Of a DNA stretch of 64,000 nucleotides, positions 17,540-28,253 are shown piece after piece. This DNA comes from Lysobacter avium (lineage in GTDB: Bacteria; Pseudomonadota; Gammaproteobacteria; Xanthomonadales; Xanthomonadaceae): positions 2,356,001 through 2,420,000 of the forward strand of contig NZ_CP063657.1 in NCBI RefSeq assembly GCF_015209745.1, in the 5' to 3' direction. The stretch's first letter is position 1. Each line of letters begins with the position of its first letter. The position numbers and the translations under genes were made by a program. A model generated the notes under the pieces. The model saw only the letters and a program-made list of their open reading frames with translations. It was not told where the DNA came from and ran no database searches.

Positions 17540-19289
17540 CCGCCACCGCCCCACCGGTCACGCGGATGACCTCATCGACGGTCGTCAGCCCGGCGCGGGC
17601 CTTCAACAAGCCGTCTTCGCGCAAGGTCCGGCCACCTTGACGCGTTGCCACCTGGCGCATGACTTCGGCGGTCGCTCCGGAAATGATCAGTTCCTGCAAC
17701 TCGGGGCTCACGTCGACCAGTTCATAGATGCCCAGGCGTCCGCGATAACCGGTGCCCTGGCAATGGGTGCAACCGACCGGCCGGCGCCATGCCGGATCAC
17801 CATCGGACTCATCCAGCGATCCGACCAGATCTGCGACCGCCGCCAGGACCTCGGCCGGCTCGCTGCAACGGGTGCACAGGCGCCTCACCAGACGTTGCGC
17901 CTGCACGGCACGCACGCTGGTGGCGACGAGGAACGGTTCCACGCCCATGTCGACCAGGCGGGTAAACGCACTGACCGCGTCATTGGTATGCAGCGTGGAA
18001 AGCACCAGGTGGCCGGTAAGGGCCGATTGCACCGCGATTTCCGCGGTTTCCAGATCGCGGATTTCGCCAATCATGATCACGTCCGGATCCTGTCGCAGGA
18101 TGGCGCGCAGGGCACGCGAGAACGTGTAGCCGATCTCGGCATTGGCCTGGATCTGGGTGACCCCGGTGACCTCGTATTCGACCGGATCCTCGACGGTGAT
18201 CATCTTGCGATCGCGCTGGTTCATTTCTTCCAGCGTGGCGTAAAGGGTCGTCGACTTGCCCGAACCGGTCGGTCCGGTGACCAGCACGATGCCATGCGGC
18301 TCGCGCGCCCAGAGCCGGAACGACGCCAGATCCCGCTGCGAAAATCCCAGCCGCTCCAGGCTCAGGTCCTGCCGCTCTTTTGGCAGGAGCCGAAGCACGA
18401 TGGACTCGCCGTGCAGGGCAGGCACCGCAGAGGCGCGCACATCAACCTCCTGACCGCTGACCCGGGTCGTCAACCGCCCGTCCTGGGGCAACCGCCGCTC
18501 GGCGATATCCATCCCGGAGATGAGCTTTACGCGGGACGCCACCGCCGGGTAACGGCTGGCCGGCAGCGTCATGCGCGTATGCAGGATTCCATCGGTCCGC
18601 ATGCGGATGTGGAATACCATTTCTTCGGGCTCGATATGGATATCCGAAGCCCGTTGATCCATCGCCTGGGCGAGGATGTTGTTCACCAGCTCGATGACGG
18701 GAGCTTCTTCCGCCAACTCGCGCAGGTGGCCTACGTCGTCATCCAAGGCGGAGTCATCTCCGGCACCACCTCGCCCGGCCATTTCCAGCAGGCGGTCCAA
18801 GTCCTGGGTTCGCGTCAGGCGCCAGTCCCACGCGTTGGTTCCAAAGTGCTTCCCGAGCGCCTCGTTGATCAGCGGATCCAGCGGATCACGCGCGACAGCG
18901 ATGATCGGACCGGATGCCCGGCTCCAGGCCACCACGCCGTTGTCGACCCACCAGTCCACTGAATACCCTTCGGTACCCAGCAGTGCGCGGATCGCATCGG
19001 GACTCTCGGGCCACTCGTCTCCCGACAGCAGCGGCATCGCGAGCTGGTTCGCCAGGACCGGGAGCAAGGTTTCTTCCGACAAGGCCCCAAGACGCACCAG
19101 GATGCTGCCGATACGGCCGCCGAACTGCTTCTGAAAAGCCAGGGCCTTTTGCACATCCGAGGCGGACACGGCGCTCTGCGCGACAAGCAGATCGCCCAGC
19201 AATTGAGTCCGGGGCGATCCCTCGGGCTGATTCGAGGCGGAAAGAAGGGAGGTCTGCATGTTCATATCAGGCATGGGAAAGACAAGCAT
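17532..19289 (-). CDS. gspE: Type II secretion / pilus assembly ATPase GspE
   Basis: A 585-residue secretion ATPase that energises a type II secretion system, or a type IV pilus-like machine, at the cytoplasmic face. The N-terminal 150 residues are an MshEN-like domain (LGDLLVAQSAVSASDVQKAL). The ATPase core has Walker A GPTGSGKSTTLYATL, an Asp box MITVEDPVEYEV, Walker B DVIMIGEIRD and the His box GHLVLSTLHTNDA. A CTRC...CTHC tetracysteine motif near the C-terminus binds zinc and is typical of GspE/XpsE. It overlaps gspF. Because gspF is broken and no gspG-N genes follow, the pathway is incomplete within this window. An in-frame ATG at 19274 is an alternative start. Confidence 0.88.
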   Translation of the reverse strand: MLVFPMPDMNMQTSLLSASNQPEGSPRTQLLGDLLVAQSAVSASDVQKALAFQKQFGGRIGSILVRLGALSEETLLPVLANQLAMPLLSGDEWPESPDAIRALLGTEGYSVDWWVDNGVVAWSRASGPIIAVARDPLDPLINEALGKHFGTNAWDWRLTRTQDLDRLLEMAGRGGAGDDSALDDDVGHLRELAEEAPVIELVNNILAQAMDQRASDIHIEPEEMVFHIRMRTDGILHTRMTLPASRYPAVASRVKLISGMDIAERRLPQDGRLTTRVSGQEVDVRASAVPALHGESIVLRLLPKERQDLSLERLGFSQRDLASFRLWAREPHGIVLVTGPTGSGKSTTLYATLEEMNQRDRKMITVEDPVEYEVTGVTQIQANAEIGYTFSRALRAILRQDPDVIMIGEIRDLETAEIAVQSALTGHLVLSTLHTNDAVSAFTRLVDMGVEPFLVATSVRAVQAQRLVRRLCTRCSEPAEVLAAVADLVGSLDESDGDPAWRRPVGCTHCQGTGYRGRLGIYELVDVSPELQELIISGATAEVMRQVATRQGGRTLREDGLLKARAGLTTVDEVIRVTGGAVADG

Positions 19290-19325
19290 GACGGAATCCG
19301 AGGAGCTCTCCCCGGATTTGTCGAT

Positions 19326-20702
<1,377 letters not shown>

Positions 20703-20812
20703 GCGAATCACGGGTTCTTGGCGCCGGCAATCGCGGCTGACCCGGGGATTCTAAGGGATGCCGGCACCGGCGGCCGGGTACGCGGCAGCCGGCGTCGACA
20801 GCGCAGCGCGGC

Positions 20813-21031
20813 TCAGTTGCCCTGGGCGGCGTACATCCTGACCAACTGGTCCTTGGCCGCGAGCTTCTCGCGCTTCATCTGTGCCAGCGTGGTGGGGTCG
20901 ATCGGCAACACGCCCAACTCGGCGTCCATAACCTTCTTGTCGAGCTTCTTGTGGCGCTGGTACAGCTGCTTGAACTCGCGGTTGGAATCGATCAGGGCAT
21001 CTATCTCGGGCTGGGATTGATCATCGAACAT
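20813..21031 (-). CDS. YdcH-type DUF465 small protein
   Basis: A 72-residue charged helical protein of the DUF465/YdcH family, recognised by FKQLYQRHKKLDKKVMDAE and a C-terminal KREKLAAKDQLVRM segment. The family has no firmly known function. The open frame extends to 21154, but an excellent AAGGAGG lies six bases before the ATG at 21031, which fixes the start. It stands alone between cystathionine beta-synthase and two small envelope genes. Confidence 0.85.
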   Translation of the reverse strand: MFDDQSQPEIDALIDSNREFKQLYQRHKKLDKKVMDAELGVLPIDPTTLAQMKREKLAAKDQLVRMYAAQGN

Positions 21032-21250
21032 TGAAGCCTCCTTCAGCACAGGGGAACCGCCGGGCGGGAATCGACCGCCCGGTGATTCGACCCTACTCCG
21101 CACGTCCGGCAGCGGCAATATGCGTCGGTCGGGCCGAGTGCGCGCCCGAGGCAAAGGGCTGACAAGAGCCTTGTCCCCGCACGCTATGCGGACTTAAACC
21201 GCTGACAACCAACGATTTATTGACAAAACGCCCGGGGCGCGCAGCGGCGG

Positions 21251-21862
21251 TTACTTCTTCTTGGGCTTCTCGTCGGGCTTGCCGCCCATCAGCTCGGCTT
21301 CCTGACGGGCCAGTTCGGCCTCGCGCGCCCTTGCAGCTTTCAGGCGGGCCGCCTGGGCGCCGGCGACATCCTTCAACGCCGTCTCCACATCGGCCATGGC
21401 GTCGGCATCGCTCAGGGACTGCATACGCAGGCGCTCCGCCTCCTCGGCCCGGACCTGGGCCTGGATGCGCAGGCGCTCGGCTTCGGCGCGTGCGGCGGCG
21501 GCATCGCGGCGGCTGGCCTCCAGCAACAGCTCGGTGCGCTCCCGCTCCAGCTCGCGCAACTGCTGCTGCATCGCCGCCGTCTCCGCGGCCGCCTCGGCAA
21601 TCTGCACCCGGCGGTCGGCGACGTAGTACGCCGCCTCGTATTGACTCTGGCGGGCGTTGGCCAGCGCATCCACGGCGTTGCGCGCCTGCAGTCGCTCAAA
21701 CGACGCGGCGTTGGCATAGTCCGGATTGGCATCCAGTGCGACCAGCTTGCGCCCCAGTGCCTCGACGCCGGCATCGGTGCGGCTTTGCGCGAGGACGGGG
21801 ACGATGGACGCGGCGAGCAGCAGTCCGATGGCCAGGCAACGAATATCGGTGGAAATCCTCAT
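21251..21862 (-). CDS. Periplasmic coiled-coil protein, DUF4398-associated
   Basis: A 203-residue protein with a signal peptide (IRCLAIGLLLAASIVPVLAQ, cleavage likely after ALA near residue 25). A long Ala/Glu/Arg/Gln-rich region with heptad character (about 65-195) follows, and the tail is Lys-rich. It should be a periplasmic helical rod. The ATG overlaps the stop of the upstream DUF4398 lipoprotein (ATGA), so the pair are made together. In some relatives such segments precede an OmpA domain, which is absent here. Function unknown. Confidence 0.7.
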   Translation of the reverse strand: MRISTDIRCLAIGLLLAASIVPVLAQSRTDAGVEALGRKLVALDANPDYANAASFERLQARNAVDALANARQSQYEAAYYVADRRVQIAEAAAETAAMQQQLRELERERTELLLEASRRDAAAARAEAERLRIQAQVRAEEAERLRMQSLSDADAMADVETALKDVAGAQAARLKAARAREAELARQEAELMGGKPDEKPKKK

Positions 21863-22239
21863 CGGCTGCTCCCTCCCTCGAAGCGGTCGCGCAGTTCGCG
21901 CACTTCACGTCGTCGCTGGGCCAGCTCGGCGGCGGTCTTGGCGTTGGAGCTCAGTGCGATCGCCAGATCGGCATCGGCGCTGGCGGCATTGGCGAGCGCG
22001 CGCGCTGCGTCATTGCGACCCTCTGACATCGCCACCTGGGCCCGCCCCAGGCCATCACGTGCCAACGCAAGCTGCTCGCTGGCGTACTGGTCCGCGTCCA
22101 GGTCGGTCGCCCTGGAAACGGCCTGTCGCGCATCGGCCAGCTCATTGGTCGGCGGCGGCAGCGTGGCGCATGCGCCGAGCACGCAAGCGAGAACTGTGCA
22201 CGCGAGCAGGCTGCGGAATTGTGAGAAGCTTGTGAGCAT
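21859..22239 (-). CDS. DUF4398-type lipoprotein
   Basis: A 126-residue envelope lipoprotein. After the ATG at 22239 come a hydrophobic signal and the lipobox VLGAC (Cys about residue 23). A helical DUF4398-like region follows with NELADARQAVSRATDLDAD and QLALARDGLGRAQVAM. The open frame extends to 22320, but upstream residues are not signal-like. No strong ribosome site is seen. It is transcribed divergently from pilU, about 95 bases away, and coupled to the coiled-coil gene that follows. DUF4398 proteins are envelope-associated but uncharacterised. Confidence 0.7.
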   Translation of the reverse strand: MLTSFSQFRSLLACTVLACVLGACATLPPPTNELADARQAVSRATDLDADQYASEQLALARDGLGRAQVAMSEGRNDAARALANAASADADLAIALSSNAKTAAELAQRRREVRELRDRFEGGSSR

Positions 22240-22334
22240 ATGGGGAGCCGTGGCGGAGGTGTATCGCCCGGCCATTGTGGGCAATCCGGCGTCAAGGTTG
22301 CAATGACGGCGTCCGGTCAACGGGGAGTGGGCGC

Positions 22335-23432
22335 ATGGACATCGGCTATTTTTTGAAGCTGATGACGGAGAAGAACGCGTCGGACATGTTCTTGAGCACC
22401 GGCGCGCCGGTGTACATCAAGATCGAGGGCCGGCTGCATCCGTTGGGCAATACCGGCCTGCCGCCCGGCATGGTCAAGAAGATCGCCTACTCGCTGATGG
22501 GCGACGGTCAGGTACCGCAGTTCGAGCGCGAGCTGGAACTCAACATGGCGTATTCGCTGTCCGATGCGGGTCGCTTCCGCATCAACGTGTTCAAGCAACG
22601 CGGTGAGGTCGGCATGGTGATCCGCGCGATCCGCAGCGTGATCCCGTCGATCGAGGAACTGCAGCTGCCGCAGGTGCTCAAGAACATCATCCTGGAGCCA
22701 CGCGGCCTGGTCCTGATCGTGGGCTCCACCGGCTCGGGCAAGTCGACCACGCTGGCCTCGATGATCGACCACCGCAACAGCAGCGTCTCCGGGCACATCC
22801 TCACCATCGAGGATCCGATCGAGTACCTGCACCGGCACAAGCGCTCGCTGGTCAACCAGCGTGAGGTCGGCCTGGACACCCACGCCTTCGGCAGCGCGTT
22901 GAAAAACGCGATGCGCGAAGCACCCGACGTGATCCTGATCGGCGAGATCCTGGACCAGTCGACGATGGAGGCGGCGATCGCCTTCGCCGAGACCGGTCAT
23001 CTGTGCCTGGCCACGTTGCACTCCAACAACGCCGACCAGACGATCGAGCGCATCCTCAACTTCTTCCCCGAGGCGGCGCACAAGAACGTGCTGATGAACC
23101 TGTCGCTGAACATGAAGGCGGTGATTTCCCAGCGCCTGGTGGTCGGCGTGGACGGCCGCCGCGTGCCCGCCGCCGAGGTGCTGATCAACACGCCACACAT
23201 CCGCGACCTGATCCGGCGTGGCCAGATCCACGAGATCAAGCAGGCGATGGAGGAGTCGCTGGAGGAAGGCATCGAATCCTTCGACCAGTGCCTGTTCCGG
23301 ATGCAGAAGGAAGGCAAGATCGATATCGACGAGGCGTTGCGCGCGGCCGACTCACGCGACGGACTGGCGCTGAAGTTCCGCCTCTCCGAAGGGGCCGATG
23401 CCGAGCACGACCAGTATGCGTCGGTGTTCTGA
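22335..23432 (+). CDS. pilU: Type IV pilus retraction ATPase PilU
   Basis: A 365-residue hexameric ATPase of the PilT/PilU family that helps depolymerise type IV pili during twitching. It has Walker A GSTGSGKSTTLASM, the Asp box ILTIEDPIEYLH, Walker B DVILIGEILD (Leu where PilT has Arg, as in PilU) and the His box GHLCLATLHSNNADQ. The longer C-terminal tail after the ATPase core also fits PilU rather than PilT. The start is the ATG at 22335, which has GGGGAG upstream; the longer frame from 22275 is unsupported. No pilT is adjacent in the window. Confidence 0.9.
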   Translation: MDIGYFLKLMTEKNASDMFLSTGAPVYIKIEGRLHPLGNTGLPPGMVKKIAYSLMGDGQVPQFERELELNMAYSLSDAGRFRINVFKQRGEVGMVIRAIRSVIPSIEELQLPQVLKNIILEPRGLVLIVGSTGSGKSTTLASMIDHRNSSVSGHILTIEDPIEYLHRHKRSLVNQREVGLDTHAFGSALKNAMREAPDVILIGEILDQSTMEAAIAFAETGHLCLATLHSNNADQTIERILNFFPEAAHKNVLMNLSLNMKAVISQRLVVGVDGRRVPAAEVLINTPHIRDLIRRGQIHEIKQAMEESLEEGIESFDQCLFRMQKEGKIDIDEALRAADSRDGLALKFRLSEGADAEHDQYASVF

Positions 23433-23474
23433 GCCGAGCCGGCCCCGCTGCGAGCGCCGGCCGGGCTGAGCTTC

Positions 23475-24152
23475 TCAGTCGGAGGCAGGCTCCGGCGCAG
23501 GCGCGTCGGGCTGGTTTTCCGGCCGTGCCGCGTCGAATTCCGGCAGCGCCAGGCAGGCCTGCTCGACCCGGACCAGGGTGGGATACGGCGTCAGGTCCAC
23601 CGCAAATCGGCGCGCGTTGTACATCTGCGGTATCAGGCAGCAATCGGCCAGGCCGGGGATGTCGCCTTCACAGAAAACGCCGGTGGACGGGTGGTCGTTG
23701 AGCATCGCCTCGATCGCCGCGAAGCCCTCGGCTACCCAGTGCCTGACCCACTCCTCGCGCTCCGGCTGGGGCACGCTCCAGGTGCGGTCGAAATACTGCA
23801 GCACGCGAAGGTTGTTGAGCGGATGGATGTCGCAGGCGAGCACCTGGGCAATCGCCCGCGCACGCTGCCGGTCGCGGCTGGCCGCGGGCAGCAGCGGCGG
23901 CGACGGCCAGGTCTCATCGAGGTACTCCAGGATCGCCACCGACTGCCGCATCACCCGGTCCCCGTGCATCAGCACCGGCACCAGTTCCTGCGGATTGAGC
24001 TGGCGATAGGCTTCGGCGTGCTGCTGGCCGCCGTCGCGGACCAGGTGCACCGGCACAGTCCTGTAGGGCAGCCCCTTCAGGTTGAGACCGATCCGGACGC
24101 GGTACGCCGCGCTGGAACGCCAGTACGAATACAGCGTCAACTGCTCGGTCAT
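23475..24152 (-). CDS. maiA: Maleylacetoacetate isomerase
   Basis: A 225-residue glutathione S-transferase of the zeta class that isomerises 4-maleylacetoacetate to fumarylacetoacetate in tyrosine/homogentisate breakdown. The zeta-class active-site motif SYWRSSAAYRVRI is near the N-terminus (residues 9-21), followed by NPQELVPVL and QSVAILEYLDE for glutathione binding. The start at 24152 has GAGAGG just upstream and lies 25 bases after fahA, so the two form an operon for consecutive steps. Confidence 0.9.
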   Translation of the reverse strand: MTEQLTLYSYWRSSAAYRVRIGLNLKGLPYRTVPVHLVRDGGQQHAEAYRQLNPQELVPVLMHGDRVMRQSVAILEYLDETWPSPPLLPAASRDRQRARAIAQVLACDIHPLNNLRVLQYFDRTWSVPQPEREEWVRHWVAEGFAAIEAMLNDHPSTGVFCEGDIPGLADCCLIPQMYNARRFAVDLTPYPTLVRVEQACLALPEFDAARPENQPDAPAPEPASD

Positions 24153-24177
24153 GCCTCTCTCCCGGGAGAACGCGAGC

Positions 24178-25164
24178 TCATCCGTCGTGGCGTTCAATGC
24201 GCTGCTCGATCGCGCCAAAGATGCTGGCTCCCTCGCTGTCGAGCATCTCGATGCGGACGGTATCACCGAAGGACATGAACGGGGTGCTGGGCTTGCCATC
24301 GTGCAGCGCCTCGACCGTACGCAGCTCGGCAAAGCACGATGCGCCCAGAGACGTGTCCTCGTTGGCGATGGTGCCCGAGCCGACGACCGTTCCCGCCGAC
24401 AGCGGGCGGGTGCGGGCGGCATGCGCGACCAGCTGGGCGAAGTTGAATTGCATGTCGACACCCGCCTCGGGCGCACCGAACCATTTGCCGTTGACGTGGG
24501 TGAGCATCGGCAGGTGCAGCTTGGTGTCGCGCCAGGCATCGCCCAGTTCGTCGGGAGTGACGAACACCGGGCTCAACGCCGAACGCGGCTTGGCCTGCAG
24601 GAAGCCGAAACCCTTGGCCAGCTCCCCCGGAATCAGGTTGCGCAGTGAAACGTCATTGACCAGTCCCACCAGCTGGATGTGGCCGGCTGCGGCTTCGGGC
24701 GACACCGCCATCGGCACGTCATCGGTGATGACCACCAGCTCGGCCTCCAGGTCGATGCCGAATTCCTCGCTGGTCACCCGCACCGGATCGCGCGGTCCCA
24801 TGAAGCCGGCACTGACCGCCTGGTACATCAACGGGTCGGTGTAGAAGCTCTCCGGCACCTCGGCACCGCGCGCGCGGCGGACGCGCTCGACGTGCGGCAG
24901 GTACGCGCTGCCATCGAGGAATTCGTAGGCGCGCGGCAGCGGCGCGGCAAGGCTCGCCACGTCCAGGTCGAACGCGCCCTCGGCGTTGCCGGCATTGAGG
25001 GACTCGTACAAGGTGTTCAGGCGCGGCGCGATGTTGCTCCAGTCCTCCAGCGCGCGCTGCAGGATGCCGGCGATGCCGGTGGCGCGGACCGCCCGTGTCA
25101 GGTCGCGCGAAACCACCACCAGCGTGCCGTCGCGGCCGCCTTCCTTGAGGGAACCAAGCTTCAT
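24178..25164 (-). CDS. fahA: Fumarylacetoacetate hydrolase family protein (fumarylacetoacetase)
   Basis: A 328-residue hydrolase that cleaves fumarylacetoacetate to fumarate and acetoacetate, the last step of homogentisate breakdown. Metal-binding segments are visible around IDLEAELVVITDDVP and GLVNDVSLRNLIPGE, and GSGTIANEDTSLG near the end is characteristic of the family. A strong AAGGAG precedes the ATG. It lies just downstream of the tRNA-Gln terminator and upstream of maiA, which supports a true fumarylacetoacetase rather than a generic FAH-fold enzyme. Confidence 0.88.
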   Translation of the reverse strand: MKLGSLKEGGRDGTLVVVSRDLTRAVRATGIAGILQRALEDWSNIAPRLNTLYESLNAGNAEGAFDLDVASLAAPLPRAYEFLDGSAYLPHVERVRRARGAEVPESFYTDPLMYQAVSAGFMGPRDPVRVTSEEFGIDLEAELVVITDDVPMAVSPEAAAGHIQLVGLVNDVSLRNLIPGELAKGFGFLQAKPRSALSPVFVTPDELGDAWRDTKLHLPMLTHVNGKWFGAPEAGVDMQFNFAQLVAHAARTRPLSAGTVVGSGTIANEDTSLGASCFAELRTVEALHDGKPSTPFMSFGDTVRIEMLDSEGASIFGAIEQRIERHDG

Positions 25165-25229
25165 CGGGAACTCCTTATAACGGCGCCGCGGCGCGATGGT
25201 TTCAATTGTAACCGCTTGCGCGCAGGCAA

Positions 25230-25256
25230 CAAAAAACCCGCCACGTGGGCGGGTTC
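25230..25256 (-). terminator. Rho-independent terminator after tRNA-Gln
   Basis: On the minus strand an eight-base-pair stem (AACCCGCC / GGCGGGTT) with a five-base loop is followed by six T. It sits ten bases after the tRNA-Gln 3' end and before fahA, so it should end the rplM-rpsI-tRNA transcript or the tRNA's own transcript. Confidence 0.85.
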
Positions 25257-25265
25257 TTCGTTGTA

Positions 25266-25340
25266 TGGCAGCCCCGGATGGATTCGAACCACCGAATGCC
25301 TGAGTCAGAGTCAGGTGCCTTACCGCTTGGCGACGGGGCT
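25266..25340 (-). tRNA. tRNA-Gln (anticodon CTG)
   Basis: The reverse strand folds into a complete cloverleaf. The acceptor arm is AGCCCCG / CGGGGCT, the D stem GCC/GGC, and the anticodon stem CCTGA/TCAGG with loop CTCTGAC (anticodon CTG, reading CAG). The T arm carries TTCGAAT, and CCA is encoded after discriminator G. It lies 27 bases after rpsI and just before a strong terminator, so co-transcription with the ribosomal protein genes is possible. Confidence 0.95.
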
Positions 25341-25367
25341 ATAAAGCGAATTGTACCGCAAGGAATC

Positions 25368-25760
25368 TTAGCGCTTGGAGAACTGGGTCGCGCGGCGTGC
25401 CTTGTGCAGACCCACCTTCTTGCGCTCGACTTCGCGGGCGTCGCGGGTCATGAAACCGGCCTGACGCAGCTCGCTCTTAAGCGACTCGTCGTACTCGACC
25501 AGCGCACGCGAGATGCCCAGGCGGATCGCACCGGCCTGACCGGTGGTGCCGCCGCCGGCAACGGTGACGTTGACGTCGAACTTGTCGGTGGACTTGGTCA
25601 GCTCGAGCGGCTGGCGCACGATCATGCGAGCGGTCTCACGACCGAAGAACTCTTCGATGCTGCGCTTGTTGATCGTGATCTTGCCCTCGCCCTTGCGCAG
25701 GTACACGCGGGCGGTGGAGGACTTGCGGCGGCCGGTGCCGTAGTTCTGCTGGATTGCCAT
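25368..25760 (-). CDS. rpsI: 30S ribosomal protein S9
   Basis: A 130-residue ribosomal protein recognised from [15 protein letters not shown] at the N-terminus, [19 protein letters not shown] in the middle and the invariant basic tail ending QFSKR. The C-terminal tail reaches toward the P-site tRNA. The start is the ATG at 25760, ten bases after rplM, in the usual rplM-rpsI order. The longer open frame to 25922 is a shadow of rplM. Confidence 0.98.
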   Translation of the reverse strand: MAIQQNYGTGRRKSSTARVYLRKGEGKITINKRSIEEFFGRETARMIVRQPLELTKSTDKFDVNVTVAGGGTTGQAGAIRLGISRALVEYDESLKSELRQAGFMTRDAREVERKKVGLHKARRATQFSKR

Positions 25761-25770
25761 GTCGTTGACC

Positions 25771-26199
25771 TTAGAGTTCCAGCAGCTGTGGCTGCTGGGC
25801 AGTGTGCGGATGCTCGGAGCCTGCGTAGACCTTGAGCTTGCGGTACATGGCGCGGCCGAGGGGATTCTTCGGCAGCATGCCCTTGACCGCGATCTCGATG
25901 ACGCGCTCGGGATGGCGCTCAAGCGCCTGGCCCAGGGTCTCGGACTTCAGGTTGCCGATGTAACCGGTGAACCGGTAGTACTTCTTGTCGGCCAGCTTGT
26001 TGCCGGTGACCACGATCTTCTCGGCGTTGATGACTACCAGGTAGTCGCCGGTGTCGACGTGCGGGGTGTAGACCGGCTTGTGCTTGCCGCGCAGGCGGTG
26101 GGCAAGCTCGGCGGCCAGGCGGCCCAGGGTCTTGCCGGAGGCGTCGACCACGTACCAGTCACGCTGGACGGTCTCGTTCTTGGCGCTAAATGTCTTCAT
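25771..26199 (-). CDS. rplM: 50S ribosomal protein L13
   Basis: A 142-residue ribosomal protein recognised from [36 protein letters not shown] and [12 protein letters not shown]. The start at 26199 has AAGAAG upstream. It heads the rplM-rpsI operon, with its promoter presumably in the 179-base gap shared with the divergent glcF-like gene. Extensions of the open frame to 27063 are not coding. Confidence 0.98.
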   Translation of the reverse strand: MKTFSAKNETVQRDWYVVDASGKTLGRLAAELAHRLRGKHKPVYTPHVDTGDYLVVINAEKIVVTGNKLADKKYYRFTGYIGNLKSETLGQALERHPERVIEIAVKGMLPKNPLGRAMYRKLKVYAGSEHPHTAQQPQLLEL

Positions 26200-26378
26200 G
26201 ACTGATCTTCTTGGGTACCTTGCCGGGCTTGTTGCGCCCGTGACCCGCGGAAGGGATACGGCCGGAACTTCGCCACGCGTTGTGGTGAAAGATGCGCTGT
26301 GGAGCGTAAAGAGGCGGAATGATAACGGTCGCCGCAATTCAGCGCAAGCCACCGAGCCGCACATGCTAGCATCCGGCA

Positions 26379-27593
26379 ATGCCCGCTGCCAGCCGTCCGC
26401 TTGCCTCCGACCCGCTGGTCGCACTGGCTGACCGGTGTGTCCAATGCGGACTGTGTTTGCCGGTATGCCCGACCTACGGCCGCGAGGGGATGGAAGCCGA
26501 ATCGCCGCGCGGTCGGATAGCCCTGGCGAGGGCGTGGGCACTGGACACGATCGAGCCGGGCCCGCTCGGCGATGCCCATCTGGACCACTGCCTGGGGTGT
26601 GGCAACTGCGAGGCCGTCTGCCCGGCCGGGGTGGAGTATGACGCGCTGCTGGTTTCCGCGCGGGGTCGCCAACGCGAGCGCCGCGGCGCAAGTGCGCTTC
26701 AAAAGGCGCTGGAAGCCCTGGTAGTCCGGCCCCGGCTGTTGGGCGCACTTTTGGGCCTTTACCGCCACACCCGCAGCCTGCTTCCTCACGGACTTCAGCT
26801 GTTGCCTGCGCCGCCGGCACTCCCACGCGACGGCATGCTTTCGCTGCGCGATGCAACGGCGGCGCAACCCGCGACGTCGACGCCATCGGCCGCCCTCTTC
26901 GTCGGATGCATTGCGGGCTCCTACGAGGGTCCGGCCCGGGACGCGCTGACCCGGCTTTGTGCCGCTGGGGGCATTCAACTGGTGATGCCGGACGCGCAAA
27001 CCTGTTGCGGCGCCCTCCACGCGCACGCCGGCAATCTCGACGGCGCGGCGCGCCTGGCGGCATGCAATCGCGAGGCCTTTGCGGGACACGCGCAGGTTCT
27101 CACTCTCGCCAGCGGCTGCCACAAGGCCCTCGCGGGCGCCATCGACGGGGAAACGGTGGATGCGCTCTCGCTGCTGGACGCGCGCAGCGATCGGCTGACG
27201 TTCCGGTCAAACCCGGAACGCGTCGCGCTGCACCTGCCGTGCACCCAGCGCAATGCCAGTGGCAGCGTGCCGGCACTGCGTCGCCTGCTGACACGGATCC
27301 CGGAGCTGACGGTGATCGAGATCGATGCCGGCTTCGGCTGTTGCGGCGCCGCGGGCAACCAGATGCTGATCGACCCGGTGCGCGCCGGCGAGTACCGCCA
27401 ACCCCTGCTGGATCAATTGGCGACCAGTGGTGCGACGCGCCTGCTCAGCGCCAACATCGGCTGTCGCTTGCACCTGGGCAACGGAACGATGCTGCCGGTG
27501 CAGCACCCGCTGGAGTTTCTCGCCGAAAGACTGGCCACGCCGGATGCCGCCGACCCGGCACACGGCCGCCCCGGTGCCAGCAGCGCGCGCTAA
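26379..27593 (+). CDS. glcF: GlcF-like two-[4Fe-4S] iron-sulfur protein (glycolate oxidase Fe-S subunit family)
   Basis: A 404-residue protein with two ferredoxin motifs near the N-terminus ([12 protein letters not shown] and [12 protein letters not shown]). Two CCG-type cysteine motifs follow ([13 protein letters not shown] and [11 protein letters not shown]) with [10 protein letters not shown] between. This is the layout of GlcF, which passes electrons from the FAD subunits of glycolate oxidase to quinone. No glcD or glcE is adjacent in the window, so it may partner with a distant flavoprotein or serve another 2-hydroxyacid oxidase. It begins 179 bases from the divergent rplM and is followed ten bases later by coq7. 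Confidence 0.75.
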   Translation: MPAASRPLASDPLVALADRCVQCGLCLPVCPTYGREGMEAESPRGRIALARAWALDTIEPGPLGDAHLDHCLGCGNCEAVCPAGVEYDALLVSARGRQRERRGASALQKALEALVVRPRLLGALLGLYRHTRSLLPHGLQLLPAPPALPRDGMLSLRDATAAQPATSTPSAALFVGCIAGSYEGPARDALTRLCAAGGIQLVMPDAQTCCGALHAHAGNLDGAARLAACNREAFAGHAQVLTLASGCHKALAGAIDGETVDALSLLDARSDRLTFRSNPERVALHLPCTQRNASGSVPALRRLLTRIPELTVIEIDAGFGCCGAAGNQMLIDPVRAGEYRQPLLDQLATSGATRLLSANIGCRLHLGNGTMLPVQHPLEFLAERLATPDAADPAHGRPGASSAR

Positions 27594-27602
27594 ACTGGCG
27601 GC

Positions 27603-28247
27603 ATGCAAACCACCCGCCGCCTCAGCCGGATCGACCGTGTCCTTGACGATGCCCAGCGTGCGCTGGAAACCGTCCTGGGTTCCCCTGCCGCCATGCGCCC
27701 CAACCCGGCCGCTGATCGTGCGGATGTCGTGCTGGAGGAAAGCGAGCGGCGCCATGCCGCCGGCCTCATGCGCGTCAACCACGTCGGTGAGGTCTGTGCA
27801 CAGGCGCTGTACTGCGGTCAGGCTGCAGTGGCTCGCGACCCGTCCACCCGCGCCCATCTGCTGGAGGCCGCGCAGGAGGAGACGGACCACCTGGCCTGGT
27901 GCGCCGACCGTCTGGTTGAGTTGGACGACCGTCCCAGCCTGCTCAACCCGCTGTGGTATGGCAGCAGCTTCGCGATCGGTGTCCTGGCCGGCCTGCGCGG
28001 CGACGGCTGGAACCTGGGCTTCGTGGTGGAAACCGAGCGTCAGGTCGAGGCGCATATCGACGAAAACCTCGCCTCGCTGCCAGCGGCCGATTCCCGCAGC
28101 CGGGCGATCCTGGAGGTGATGAAGGAGGACGAGGCCCGGCATGCGGACAATGCCGAGGCCGCCGGCGCGAGGATCCTGCCGCCGCCAGTGCCGTCCATCA
28201 TGTCGGCCGCCTCGCGGGTGATGAAGGCGATCGCCTACCGGGTCTGA
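27603..28247 (+). CDS. coq7: Demethoxyubiquinone hydroxylase (Coq7)
   Basis: A 214-residue di-iron membrane-associated hydroxylase for the penultimate step of ubiquinone synthesis. Di-iron ligands are visible in [47 protein letters not shown] and [12 protein letters not shown] (Glu and ExxH pairs). The chain is typical of proteobacterial Coq7. It probably shares a transcript with the glcF-like gene and converges on speD with only six bases between stop codons. It needs oxygen, which is of note beside the anaerobic genes elsewhere in the window. Confidence 0.92.
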   Translation: MQTTRRLSRIDRVLDDAQRALETVLGSPAAMRPNPAADRADVVLEESERRHAAGLMRVNHVGEVCAQALYCGQAAVARDPSTRAHLLEAAQEETDHLAWCADRLVELDDRPSLLNPLWYGSSFAIGVLAGLRGDGWNLGFVVETERQVEAHIDENLASLPAADSRSRAILEVMKEDEARHADNAEAAGARILPPPVPSIMSAASRVMKAIAYRV

Positions 28248-28253
28248 GCCCGA

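Noticed and set aside
23433..23474. GC-rich inverted repeat between pilU and maiA as a bidirectional terminator
   Set aside because: The pairing GGCCGG/CCGGCC is present but there is no T-run on either strand.
25266..25340. tRNA-Gln as an integration site
   Set aside because: The flanking genes are conserved housekeeping genes, with no integrase or direct repeat of the tRNA 3' end in the window.
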